Assembly (NCBI GenBank): GCA_963755375.1
Contig: CAVWKG010000006.1
Span: 515,863-579,862, forward strand
Reading direction: 5' to 3'
Origin: Bog-473 sp963755375
Lineage (GTDB): Bacteria; Actinomycetota; Acidimicrobiia; Acidimicrobiales; RAAP-2
DNA: 64,000 nucleotides
Shown in pieces: positions 24,939-33,487 of this stretch. The translations under genes were made by a program, and so were the position numbers. The first letter of the stretch is position 1. Every line of letters starts with the position of its first letter. Under the pieces are notes generated by a model. It had not been told where the DNA came from, searched no databases, and saw only the letters and a program-made list of their open reading frames with translations.

Positions 24939-26678
24939 ATGCCGCACCTGCGCCTCGCCGCCGCGCAGCTCAACACCGTCGTGGGTGACCTCTCGGGCAA
25001 CGTGGAGCGGGTGCTCGCCGCGCTGGCCGCCGCCGAGGCGGCGGGGGCTGACATCTGCGTCGCGCCAGAGCTGGCCATCCCGGGCTACCCGCCCGAGGAT
25101 CTCCTGCTCAAGCCGGGGTTCGTCGCCGACAACGTCACCGCGCTCGAAAAGGTCGCCGCCGCCACCGGGCACTGCGCCGTGGTGGTCGGCTTCGTCGGCG
25201 CCGCGCCGGGGGGGTTCGGGCTGGCCAACGCCGCCGCTGTCTGCGCAGGCGGCCGGGTGTTGGGCGTGTACCGCAAGCGCTTCCTCCCCAACTACGGCGT
25301 CTTCGACGAACAGCGGTGGTTCGTGCCGAGCAGCGAGCCGCCTCCGCTCTTCGGGGTGGCGGGCGCCTCGGTCGGCATCTCCATCTGTGAGGACGTCTGG
25401 TTCGACGGTGGCCCCGTCGCCCAGGCGGGGCACGGTGGCGCGGACGTCGTGGTGAACATCAACGCGTCGCCGTACAACCGGGGCCGGCGGGCCGAGCGGC
25501 TCGCCATGCTGTCGGGCCGGGTGGCCGAGGCCGGTTGTGCCATCGCCTACGTGAACCAGGTGGGAGGCCAGGACGAGCTCGTCTTCGACGGCGACTCCCT
25601 CATTGTGGCGGCCGACGGGACGCTGGTCGGATCGGGGGTCCAGTTCGCCGAGGACCTGGTGGTCGTGGATCTGCCCGTCGGGTCCCATCCACGGCGCGCC
25701 GTCACCGAGCTGCTGCCGCGGATTGCGGTGACCGGGCCTCGACGGGCCGACCGCGCACCGCTGACACCGACGACGCCCCGCCCCGCGTTGAGCGACCACG
25801 CCGAGGTGTACGCCGCGCTTGTCCTCGGCACCCGCGACTACCTCCGCAAGAACGGATTCACCGAGGCGGTGATCGGCCTGTCGGGCGGCATCGACTCGTC
25901 GCTGGTGGCCACCATCGCCGTGGACGCACTCGGGGCGTCGCGGGTACACGGCATCTCCATGCCGTCGCGCTATTCGAGCGAGGGTTCCCGGGACGACGCC
26001 GACGCGCTGGCCGAGCGCCTGGGCATCGACTTCAAGACGGTGGCCATTGAGGAGGCGCATGTCGCCTTCGCCTCCATGCTGGCGCCGCTGCTCGGGCGAG
26101 AGCCCTTCGGGTTGACCGACGAGAACCTCCAGTCGCGCCTGCGGGGCGTCCTGCTCATGGCGGTGTCCAACGCCAAGGGATGGATCGTGCTCACCACGGG
26201 TAACAAGAGCGAGATGGCGACCGGGTACTCGACGCTCTACGGCGACTCCGCCGGGGGCTTCGCCGTGATCAAGGACGTGCCCAAGACGTTGGTCTACGAA
26301 CTGTGCCGCTACCGCAACACGCAGGCGGTGCTCGAAGGGTTGCCATGCCCCATTCCCGACAGCGTGCTCGACAAGCCGCCTTCGGCCGAGCTGCGCCCGG
26401 ATCAGCGCGACGACCAGTCGCTCCCGCCCTACGAGGAGCTCGATCCGGTGCTGCAGGGCTACGTCGAAGGCGACCTCACCGCGGCCGACCTCGTGGCGGA
26501 GGGCTTCGACCCCTCCGTGGTCGACCAGGTCGTGCGCCTGGTCGACGGCGCCGAGTACAAGCGTCGCCAGATGCCACCCGGCGTGCGCATCACCACCAAG
26601 GCCTTCGGCAAGGACAGGCGCATGCCGATCACGAACCGCTACCGCTCGTCGGCCTTGGAGGAGTCGGGTGGCGCCTGA
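24939..26678 (+). CDS. nadE: Glutamine-dependent NAD+ synthetase
   Basis: Last step of NAD synthesis, converting nicotinate adenine dinucleotide to NAD+ with glutamine as nitrogen donor. It has 579 residues. The N-terminal nitrilase-type glutaminase has its triad in APELAIPGY, YRKRFLPNYGVFDE and ISICEDVWF (nucleophile Cys). The synthetase domain starts near residue 285 with the ATP pyrophosphatase loop SGGIDSSLVA, and later NKSEMATGYSTLYGD and KPPSAELRPDQ. Divergent from glutamine synthetase, so the enzyme and its glutamine source are neighbours. Confidence 0.96.
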   Translation: MPHLRLAAAQLNTVVGDLSGNVERVLAALAAAEAAGADICVAPELAIPGYPPEDLLLKPGFVADNVTALEKVAAATGHCAVVVGFVGAAPGGFGLANAAAVCAGGRVLGVYRKRFLPNYGVFDEQRWFVPSSEPPPLFGVAGASVGISICEDVWFDGGPVAQAGHGGADVVVNINASPYNRGRRAERLAMLSGRVAEAGCAIAYVNQVGGQDELVFDGDSLIVAADGTLVGSGVQFAEDLVVVDLPVGSHPRRAVTELLPRIAVTGPRRADRAPLTPTTPRPALSDHAEVYAALVLGTRDYLRKNGFTEAVIGLSGGIDSSLVATIAVDALGASRVHGISMPSRYSSEGSRDDADALAERLGIDFKTVAIEEAHVAFASMLAPLLGREPFGLTDENLQSRLRGVLLMAVSNAKGWIVLTTGNKSEMATGYSTLYGDSAGGFAVIKDVPKTLVYELCRYRNTQAVLEGLPCPIPDSVLDKPPSAELRPDQRDDQSLPPYEELDPVLQGYVEGDLTAADLVAEGFDPSVVDQVVRLVDGAEYKRRQMPPGVRITTKAFGKDRRMPITNRYRSSALEESGGA

Positions 26679-27264
26679 GGCTGAGGTCGCCACCACGGCG
26701 TGGCGGGACATCGACGAGCTGGCGGGGCTGGTCGGCGCGTACTGCTGGGTCGAGAACCGGATCTTCGAGCTCAGCGGGGCCAGGGCGAGCGGGGCGGGTG
26801 GCGGCCCGGCGGCCCGGCTCGACCCGGCGCTGCGGGTCTGGTGCGCCGGCGTGTCACGGCGCCACGGGCTGCGGGCGGCCAGCTGGTTCGAGCGGCTCCC
26901 GGTGCGGGCCGGCGTCGACCGGGCCGACCTGGTGACCGCGCCGGCCGGCCCGCTGGCCGGGACACTCGACGCCTTGGCCGCGAGGCCCGACGCTCCGGCC
27001 GGTGTGGCGGCGCTGATCCTCTCGGTGCTCCCGCGCCTCCACGCCGTGTACGCCGCCCACCGGCGGACGGCGCCGCCGGTCAGCGAGGGTTCGGTCCTGG
27101 AGGTCCTGGCGGGAGCCCACCGGGACCTGGCCGGCGAGATCAGCGGTGGTCGTGGCATCCTGGAGGCGTCGGCAGAGGGGCTGACGTGGGGCGCCGCGTC
27201 CCGGTCCGAAATTGAACGGGCGTTTGACGAGACCTGCGTTTTCCCTGCTGTACACACATCTTGA
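26668..27264 (+). CDS. Conserved-looking unknown protein downstream of nadE
   Basis: Protein of 198 residues with no domain I recognise. GTG start 26668 overlaps the end of nadE by 11 bases. It is Ala/Arg-rich and mainly helical, with WCAGVSRRHGLRAASWFERL in the middle and a stretch from LILSVLPRLHAVYAAH. It has no signal peptide; third-position GC is high, so it is probably coding. The length and helix pattern resemble small ferritin-like or four-helix proteins, but metal ligands are not evident. Confidence 0.6.
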   Translation: MAPEAEVATTAWRDIDELAGLVGAYCWVENRIFELSGARASGAGGGPAARLDPALRVWCAGVSRRHGLRAASWFERLPVRAGVDRADLVTAPAGPLAGTLDALAARPDAPAGVAALILSVLPRLHAVYAAHRRTAPPVSEGSVLEVLAGAHRDLAGEISGGRGILEASAEGLTWGAASRSEIERAFDETCVFPAVHTS

Positions 27265-27282
27265 CAGTGCCATTACACTGTC
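27263..27282. promoter_or_regulatory. Perfect inverted repeat upstream of sigma factor gene
   Basis: GACAGTG and CACTGTC form a perfect 7-bp inverted repeat with a 6-base spacer, about 100 bases before the sigma factor start. It overlaps TTGACA (27261-27266) and TACACT (27274-27279), which are too close to be one -35/-10 pair. It looks like an operator, although it could also form a weak hairpin. The binding protein is unknown. Confidence 0.5.
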
Positions 27283-27379
27283 TGGGCAGCCCACGTGCGC
27301 CCGAAACGGTCGTCGGCTGCGTTTTCACGAGCGCGACAGCCCGGCCAGGTTCCCCTGCCGTGGTCATGGGACGGAAGGT

Positions 27380-28330
27380 TTGGCGAAGACTTTGGCCAAG
27401 GAACGAATTGAGCGCGATGACGAGGATCTCGTCCGGCTCTACCTCACAGACATCGGTCAATACCCGCTGCTGACCAAGGACGACGAGGTCCGGCTGGCTC
27501 AGGCCATCGAGGCCGGGCGCGATGCCGAGGCCGATGTCGCCAAGGCGCCCAAGGGGCTGACCACCGCGAAGAAGCGTGAGCTGCGACGTGCCGTCATGGA
27601 GGGCGAGCAGGCCCAGCAGACCTTCGTGCAGTCGAACCTGCGTCTGGTCGTCTCGATCGCCAAGAAGTACCAGGCCTCGGGCCTCCCGCTCCTGGACCTG
27701 ATCCAGGAGGGCAACCTCGGCCTGATGCACGCCGTCGAGAAGTTCGACTGGCGCAAGGGCTTCAAGTTCTCCACCTACGCCACCTGGTGGATCCGCCAGG
27801 CCATCACCCGCGGCATCGCCAACACGGGCCGCACGATCCGCCTGCCCGTGCACGCCGGCGACACGCTGGCCCGGGTGCAGAAGGCGCAGGCGCGCCTGGA
27901 GCTGAAGCTCGGTCGCCCGGCCACGTTGGCCGAACTCGGCATCGAGGTCGAGATGCCCGAGGACAAGCTCGTCGAGGCGCTGCGCTTCCGGGCCGAGCCA
28001 CTGTCGTTGTCCGAGCCGTTGCGTGAGGACGGGGACGCCGAGCTGGGGGACGTGGTCGAGGACCGCTCGGCCGAGTCTCCTTTCGAGGTGGCCGCGGTGT
28101 CCCTGCTGCCCGACGAGATCGGCCGGCTCTTGTCCCCGCTCGACGAGCGTGAGCGGGAGATCCTGCGCCTGCGCTTCGGGCTGGATCGGGGTGAGCCCCG
28201 CACCCTCGAGGAGGTCGGCGAACACTTCAACCTCACACGGGAGCGCATCCGCCAGATCGAGGCGCGGGCCATGTCGAAGTTGCGCCACCCGTCCTCGGAC
28301 ACCGGGGCGCGCGATTTGCTGACCGTCTGA
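27380..28330 (+). CDS. RNA polymerase sigma factor, sigma-70 group 2
   Basis: Primary-like sigma factor of about 316 residues. Region 1.2 (DLVRLYLTDIGQYPLL), region 2 (NLRLVVSIAKKYQ, LIQEGNLGLMHAVEKFDW, FKFSTYATWWIRQAI), region 3 and region 4 (EREILRLRFGLDRG, TLEEVGEHFNLTRERIRQIEARAM) are all present. The long region 1.1 of RpoD is absent, so it resembles HrdB-related stress sigma factors such as SigB. Start is uncertain: TTG 27380 directly follows GGAAGG, while TTG 27392 has better spacing; no ATG fits. A palindrome lies upstream. Confidence 0.9.
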   Translation: MAKTLAKERIERDDEDLVRLYLTDIGQYPLLTKDDEVRLAQAIEAGRDAEADVAKAPKGLTTAKKRELRRAVMEGEQAQQTFVQSNLRLVVSIAKKYQASGLPLLDLIQEGNLGLMHAVEKFDWRKGFKFSTYATWWIRQAITRGIANTGRTIRLPVHAGDTLARVQKAQARLELKLGRPATLAELGIEVEMPEDKLVEALRFRAEPLSLSEPLREDGDAELGDVVEDRSAESPFEVAAVSLLPDEIGRLLSPLDEREREILRLRFGLDRGEPRTLEEVGEHFNLTRERIRQIEARAMSKLRHPSSDTGARDLLTV

Positions 28331-28349
28331 GGGCGCGTAGGCTCTTGGT

Positions 28350-28424
28350 ATGAAGAAGCTCATCGTTCTCGCCCTGCTGGTCGCCATCGGCGTCATCGCC
28401 GCTCGCCGCCTGCGCGAGGCGTAG
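28350..28424 (+). CDS. Small 24-residue membrane peptide
   Basis: A short frame beginning MKKLIVLALLVAIG and ending RRLREA, that is, a positive N terminus, one hydrophobic helix and a basic end. Almost every third base is G or C. It lies 20 bases after the sigma factor stop on the same strand. Such tiny membrane peptides occur in other actinobacteria; function unknown. No clear ribosome site is seen (GGCTCTTGGT precedes the ATG). Confidence 0.45.
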   Translation: MKKLIVLALLVAIGVIAARRLREA

Positions 28425-28438
28425 AAGAACCAGAGACG

Positions 28439-29242
28439 CTATGCGGCGCGCCCGGCCAGTTTGGCCGCGGCGTGACGGCCACGGATGCCGCGCCGCCACA
28501 AGATGAGGGCCGCTCCGGCCACCGCCAGGCTCGTCGTCACCACGGGCGTGGTGCGTCCCACCCGGTCGCGCAGACGGATCGGCTTGGTGAAGTTGCGCAC
28601 CTCCCAGCCGCGTTCGCGCGCCACCTTGGCCAGGGCCCGGTCGGGGTTCACCGCCACGGGGCGCCCGACGGCCTCGAGCATCGGCAGATCGGTGCCCGAG
28701 TCCGAGTAGGCGCTGCTGGCCGCCAGGTCGAGGCCGGTGCGCTCCGCCAGCTCGCGCATGGCCGTGGCCTTGGACTCGCCGTAGGCGTAGAAGGCCATGC
28801 GGCCCGTGTAGCAGCCCTGCTCGTCGACTTCGCCCCGCGAGCAGATCGCCCCGTCCACGCCGAGCAGGTCGGCGAGGGGCAACACGATCTCCTCGGGTGA
28901 CGCGGACACCAGGTAGACGCGGTGACCGGCGGCCCGGTGGAGCTCCATGAGCTCGAGGGCCTCGGCGTACATGATCGGCTCCATCGTCTGGAGCATCGTC
29001 TCGCGCACGATCTGACGCACCTGGGCCCGGTCCCACCCCTTGGTCAGCGCCAGCATCGACTCGCGCACGCGGACGAGTCGGTCCTCGTCGGCGCCGAAGT
29101 AGAGATAGATGAGCTGGGATATGGCGGCCCGCGCCACCGTCCGCCGGTTGATGAGCCCGCCCTTGAGAAAGGGCCGTCCGAACGCGGCGATAGAGGCGCG
29201 ATCGATCACCGTCTTGTCGAGATCGAAGAACGCGGCCTCCAT
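28439..29242 (-). CDS. HAD-IB family phosphatase with C-terminal membrane helix
   Basis: Phosphatase of 267 residues of the SerB-like HAD-IB group. The catalytic motif I is FFDLDKT (Asp7, Asp9), motif II is VSASPEE, and motif III has Lys in GESKAT and acidic SAYSDSGTDLPML. The C-terminal end has one hydrophobic helix (TTSLAVAGAALILW) and a basic tail. I start at ATG 29242, which fits motif I near the N terminus; AGGAG lies only one base before it. The family acts on phosphoserine or lysolipid-like phosphates; the substrate here is unknown. Confidence 0.88.
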   Translation of the reverse strand: MEAAFFDLDKTVIDRASIAAFGRPFLKGGLINRRTVARAAISQLIYLYFGADEDRLVRVRESMLALTKGWDRAQVRQIVRETMLQTMEPIMYAEALELMELHRAAGHRVYLVSASPEEIVLPLADLLGVDGAICSRGEVDEQGCYTGRMAFYAYGESKATAMRELAERTGLDLAASSAYSDSGTDLPMLEAVGRPVAVNPDRALAKVARERGWEVRNFTKPIRLRDRVGRTTPVVTTSLAVAGAALILWRRGIRGRHAAAKLAGRAA

Positions 29243-29363
29243 ACTCCTAATGCTACGGGCGACCGGGCCTTCGGCTTGAGCGACTGTGACGATGAGACGG
29301 CGAACCCGCGAACGTTTGGAGCCCGTGAACAGGGAGGTTACGGGAGTTGCCGCCTGGTTGCGC

Positions 29364-30035
29364 TTACGCCTGCTGCTCCGCGATGAACAGTGCGTGCACG
29401 GCGTCCTCGGCATCCGCCGTCACCAGAACGAGCACCTCGTCGCCGGACTGCAGCGTGGTGTCGCCCCGGGGCACGACGAGACGGTCGGCCCGGACCACGG
29501 CGACGACGACGGCATCACGGGGGAAGGCCAGATCGGCGATGGCAGTGTCGTTGGCAGGCGAATCCTCGGCCAGGGTGATCTCGACCAGGTGCGCCACGCC
29601 GCCCTTGAATTGCAGCAGCCGGACCAGCGAGCCCACCGAGACCGCCTCTTCGACGAGCGCGGTCAGGAGCTGGGGGGTCGACACCGACACGTCCACCCCC
29701 CAGCTCTCGTTGAAGAGCCACTGGTTCTTGGGATGGTTGACCCGCGCCACGACCCGGGGGACGGCGAACTCCTGCTTGGCCAGAAGGGAGATGACCAGGT
29801 TGTCCTCGTCGTCGCCGGTGGCCGCCACCACGACATCGACCGTGGCGAGGCCGGCGCGATCGAGCGAGGAGACCTCACAGGCGTCGGCCGCCACCCAGGT
29901 GATGTCGAGGGTGTGGCGCAGACGCTCGACCAGCTCGGGGTCCTGCTCGAAGAGGAGCACCTCGTGGCCGTTGGCGTGCAGGTCCGCCGCGATGGCGGTG
30001 CCGACGCTCCCCGCGCCGGCGATGGCCACCTTCAC
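29364..30035 (-). CDS. TrkA-type potassium uptake regulatory protein (second)
   Basis: Cytoplasmic regulator of 223 residues that binds NAD(H) and gates a potassium channel or transporter. Rossmann motif GAGSVGTAIAADL at the N terminus, the acidic end of beta-2 in LLFEQD, and VAATGDDEDNLVIS are TrkA_N features; the TrkA_C domain covers the last 80 residues. The start overlaps the previous TrkA gene stop by ATGA. Two adjacent trkA-like genes beside an APC transporter match the mycobacterial ceoB-ceoC region. Confidence 0.88.
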   Translation of the reverse strand: MKVAIAGAGSVGTAIAADLHANGHEVLLFEQDPELVERLRHTLDITWVAADACEVSSLDRAGLATVDVVVAATGDDEDNLVISLLAKQEFAVPRVVARVNHPKNQWLFNESWGVDVSVSTPQLLTALVEEAVSVGSLVRLLQFKGGVAHLVEITLAEDSPANDTAIADLAFPRDAVVVAVVRADRLVVPRGDTTLQSGDEVLVLVTADAEDAVHALFIAEQQA

Positions 30036-30721
30036 TGCGGACCGTCCTGGGCTCGGCCCTTGGTGCGGGTGAGCATGTCGTCGAACTGGCGCAGGGCGTC
30101 GTCGAGCACGGCGATGTGCAGGACGTCGCCCTCCTGGCCCACCAACTCGCGCGCATCGAGGCGGGGCACACCGGAGCGGGTCACCGACACCAGGCTGAGG
30201 CGCCCGGGCTGCTCGATCTCGCTGAGGGGCCGCCCGGCCCAGTCGTCGGGGAGGGAGCGGTCGATCAGGGTGAGGCGCCCGGTGGCGTCGGACCAGTCAT
30301 CGGCGTCCTTGTCGGGCAGCAGGCGCCGCCGCACCTGGTCGATGGTCCACGTCACCGTGGCCACGGTGGGGATCCCGAGCCGCTGGTAGATCTCGGCCCG
30401 TCGCGGGTCGTAGATGCGGGCGACCACGTTGGGGATCATGTAGGTCTCCCGGGCGATGCGCACGGTCAGGATGTTCGTGTTGTCGCCGCTGGTGACGGCG
30501 GCCAGCGCGTCCGCCTCGAGCGCGCCCGCCTTTTCGAGGTCGTCCCGGTCGAACCCCGATCCCACGATGCACGGGCCGTCCCACTCCTTGAGCCGGCGGA
30601 AGGCCTTGGCCGACTTGTCCAGGACGGCCACCGAATGCCCCTCGCCGCTGAGGGAGACGGCGAGCCCGGAGCCGACGCGGCCACACCCGACGACGATCAC
30701 GTGCACGCCACAGTGCAACAC
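30032..30721 (-). CDS. TrkA-type potassium uptake regulatory protein (first)
   Basis: TrkA protein of 229 residues with nucleotide motif GCGRVGSGLAVSL and AVTSGDNTNILTVRIA, then a TrkA_C domain after residue 140. First gene of the coupled pair, divergent from the APC-type transporter across 57 bases, which suggests a shared control region and a common function in K+ or cation homeostasis. Probably works as a heteromer with its partner. Confidence 0.88.
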   Translation of the reverse strand: MLHCGVHVIVVGCGRVGSGLAVSLSGEGHSVAVLDKSAKAFRRLKEWDGPCIVGSGFDRDDLEKAGALEADALAAVTSGDNTNILTVRIARETYMIPNVVARIYDPRRAEIYQRLGIPTVATVTWTIDQVRRRLLPDKDADDWSDATGRLTLIDRSLPDDWAGRPLSEIEQPGRLSLVSVTRSGVPRLDARELVGQEGDVLHIAVLDDALRQFDDMLTRTKGRAQDGPQ

Positions 30722-30778
30722 GCCGTGTCAGGTCTTGCAAAAACCGGTCCTTGGGGCGATTGCTTCTACTGTGTGGAC

Positions 30779-33259
30779 GTGGCGACCCCAACCACCGCGG
30801 CGACACCCACCGCGGCCCCACCCCCGGTGAGCCCGCCTCCGGTCCCGCAGCCCGGGGTCACGGCGGAGAACATCCCCGAGACCCGTCGCTACCGCCTGAA
30901 GAACAAGCTGCTGGGGCCGCCCCTCGTCACCGAGCAGCTCGCCTCGGAGCGCCTGAGCCGGCCCATCGCCCTGGGCGTGTTGGCGCCAGACTGCATCTCG
31001 TCCTCGGCCTACGGCACCGAGGAGATGCTGACGCAGCTGGTGCCCTACGTCGGGTTGGCCGCCTTCGCCCTGGTCGTCCCCATCACCATCGCCATCCTCG
31101 CCGTCCTCTTCTTCGTGACCCTGTCGTACCTCGAGGTCATTCAGCTCTACACCAAGGCCGGTGGCTCGTACGTCGTGGCCCGGGACAACTTCGGGCCCCG
31201 CATCGCGCAGATCGCCGCCGTGGCGCTCCTCATCGACTACACGGTGACCGTGGCGGTCCAGACCTCGGCCGGCACCGCGGCCTTGACGAGCGCCGTGCCC
31301 AGCCTGGCCAACACGACCGACACGGTCGCGATCACGGTCCTCGTCGTGCTGCTGCTGCTCTACGGCAACCTGCGCGGCATCCGCGAAGCCGGGAGCTACT
31401 TCGCCATTCCCACGTACTTCTTCATCCTTTCGCTCGCGAGCGTCATCGTGCTCGGGTTCATCAAAGAAGCGCTGGGTACCCTGCACGCCATCCCATTGCC
31501 GCCCGCCAACCAGCTCTACGGCGGGAAGATCGGGACGCCCGGCGATGGCTGGTTGATGGGGCTGGCCTTCATCTTCCTGCTGCGTTCCTTCGCCAACGGC
31601 GGCTCGTCGCTCACGGGCCTCGAGGCCATCTCCAACGGGGTGAGCAGCTTCCAGAAGCCCGAGGCGCGCCACGCCCGCCAGGTGCTCGTCGCCATGAGCT
31701 CGACGCTCGCCTTCCTGGTGCTCGGCGTCACCCTCCTGGCCCGGTGGACGCACGCCGTCCCGTACCAGATCGGGTCGCCGACCGTGGTGTCCCAGGAGGC
31801 CAAGGCCGTCTTCGGCACCAGCCCGTTGGGGCACCTCGCCTTCTACGTCGTGCAGCTGGCGACCATGCTCATCCTCTACACCGGAGGCAACACCAGCTTC
31901 AACGGCTTCCCGTACCTGGCGAGCTTCGTCGCCGGCGACCGCTTCCTGCCACGCCAGCTGACGCGGCGCGGCCACCGCCTCGCCTTCTCCAACGGGATCC
32001 TCGTGCTGGCCGGTGTCGCCCTGGCCCTCGTGCTCGTCTACAAGGCGCAGGTCAACGGGTTGGTGGCGCTCTACGCCATCGGCGTGTTCACCGGGTTCAC
32101 CATGGCCGGCTCGGGGATGGTGAAGCACCATCTCACGGCGCGGGAGGGCCACTGGAAGCGCAGCGTCCTCATTAACGGGTTCTCCGCCTTCCTGTCCTTC
32201 ACCGTCGTGCTCATCTTCGCCGTGGCGAAGTTCAAGGAGGGCGCCTGGCTGATCTTCGTCGTCGGGCCGCTCCTCTACATCGGACTGATCCGCCTGCACC
32301 ACCAGTATGTGAGCGAGGCCGAGATGCTCGAGACGGGGGTGGCCGAGGCGTCGGAGGCCCCGGTGCTCCGGCGCCACGTGGTCGTCGTGTTCGTCGACCG
32401 CCTCGACATGGCGACGGTGCGCGCCCTGCAGTACGCGCGCACGCTGGCGCCCGACGACCTGCGGGCGGTGCACTTCGACATCGACACCAAGGCGGCCCGC
32501 GAGCTCGAGTCCGAGTGGGGCCGGTTCGGCCTGGGCCGCCTCCCCCTCGACATCATCGAGGTTCCCGACCGTCGCCTGGGCCGGGCGGCCATCGAGCTCG
32601 TGGCCGACGCGACCCTCGACGGTGACACCGAGTGCACCGTGCTGCTGCCGCGGCGCAGCTACGCCAGGGTCTGGCAGCGGTTCCTGCACGATCGGACCGC
32701 CGACAAGATCGCCGCCGTCCTGGGCCAGGTGCCGCACGTGAGCGCGACGATCGTCCCCTTCGCCGTCGGCGGCCAATTCGGCGAGCGGGTCCGCTCCTAC
32801 GGCCGCTCGGTCCAGCGGGCTCGACTCGGTGGCGCGCCGGGCGACGGGTCGGCGCCGGTGGATGCCGAGGCGCGGAGCGGGGTGGACCGGATGGGGCGCC
32901 GGGACGGGCCCAAGCGGCCGGTTGCCGTGCTGGCGGCCGACCAGACCCTGGCGCTGCGGGCCGGTGCGACCACGCCCATCGCGTCGGTGGTGCCGCGTCA
33001 GCGCACGCGGGTGGCCGGCCGGGTCAAGTCGGTCCGGGTCCAGCCCCGGGCGGGGACCTCGAACCTCGAGTGCGTGCTGAGCGACGGGACGGGCGGCCTG
33101 CTCCTCGTCTTCCAGGGGAGGCCGAAGATCGCCGGGATCGAGCCGGGCGCCCGACTGGTGGCCGAAGGGATGGTGGGCACCTGGGGCCGCCGGCCCGCCA
33201 TGCTCAACCCCTCTTTCGAGCTGGTGCAGGGGGCGCAGAGCGATCCGGCGGAACCCTGA
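30779..33259 (+). CDS. APC-superfamily permease fused to cytoplasmic and OB-fold domains
   Basis: Membrane transporter of about 826 residues. After a Pro-rich N-terminal tail, the APC core (about residues 60-500) has around 12 helices with family blocks such as SSSAYGTEEML, TKAGGSYVVARDNFGP and GGNTSFNGFPYL. A cytoplasmic domain around 535-680 (VVVVFVDRLDMATVRALQYART) resembles the tail of KUP-like or mycobacterial Rv2690c-type transporters. The last 90 residues form a likely OB-fold (TRVAGRVKSVRVQP, GTGGLLLVFQGR). Start unsure: GTG 30779 or 30773, no clear ribosome site. Divergent from the trkA pair. Confidence 0.82.
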   Translation: MATPTTAATPTAAPPPVSPPPVPQPGVTAENIPETRRYRLKNKLLGPPLVTEQLASERLSRPIALGVLAPDCISSSAYGTEEMLTQLVPYVGLAAFALVVPITIAILAVLFFVTLSYLEVIQLYTKAGGSYVVARDNFGPRIAQIAAVALLIDYTVTVAVQTSAGTAALTSAVPSLANTTDTVAITVLVVLLLLYGNLRGIREAGSYFAIPTYFFILSLASVIVLGFIKEALGTLHAIPLPPANQLYGGKIGTPGDGWLMGLAFIFLLRSFANGGSSLTGLEAISNGVSSFQKPEARHARQVLVAMSSTLAFLVLGVTLLARWTHAVPYQIGSPTVVSQEAKAVFGTSPLGHLAFYVVQLATMLILYTGGNTSFNGFPYLASFVAGDRFLPRQLTRRGHRLAFSNGILVLAGVALALVLVYKAQVNGLVALYAIGVFTGFTMAGSGMVKHHLTAREGHWKRSVLINGFSAFLSFTVVLIFAVAKFKEGAWLIFVVGPLLYIGLIRLHHQYVSEAEMLETGVAEASEAPVLRRHVVVVFVDRLDMATVRALQYARTLAPDDLRAVHFDIDTKAARELESEWGRFGLGRLPLDIIEVPDRRLGRAAIELVADATLDGDTECTVLLPRRSYARVWQRFLHDRTADKIAAVLGQVPHVSATIVPFAVGGQFGERVRSYGRSVQRARLGGAPGDGSAPVDAEARSGVDRMGRRDGPKRPVAVLAADQTLALRAGATTPIASVVPRQRTRVAGRVKSVRVQPRAGTSNLECVLSDGTGGLLLVFQGRPKIAGIEPGARLVAEGMVGTWGRRPAMLNPSFELVQGAQSDPAEP

Positions 33260-33487
33260 GCCGTCCCGGCGCGTCCGCCGCCGGCGGGGTGAGCGCCAAA
33301 TTGCCCGGCCCGGCCCCAGTCGCTAACGTCCCCCCCGGCCAAGCGTCGGGTGCGACCTCGTCGGCGCGCCTTCGGCCCGGGGTGATGGCATCGATGCAAT
33401 GGTGTTGAGCGCCGCCGCACCGCGTGGAGGAGGGTGCCTCCATCCCTTCCCCGCCAGACCGACAGGAACAGAAAGGGCACACCGGGA

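Noticed and set aside
24843..27257. Long open frame in front of glutamine synthetase on the minus strand
   Set aside because: It is antisense to NAD synthetase and its downstream gene; the sequence is Arg/His-rich without family motifs, and glutamine synthetase has its normal start at 24842.
27261..27279. TTGACA and TACACT as a classical promoter of the sigma gene
   Set aside because: Only seven bases apart; they cannot form a -35/-10 pair.
30728..32776. Large minus-strand frame across the APC transporter
   Set aside because: Antisense shadow of a GC-rich gene; the plus strand encodes a clear transporter.
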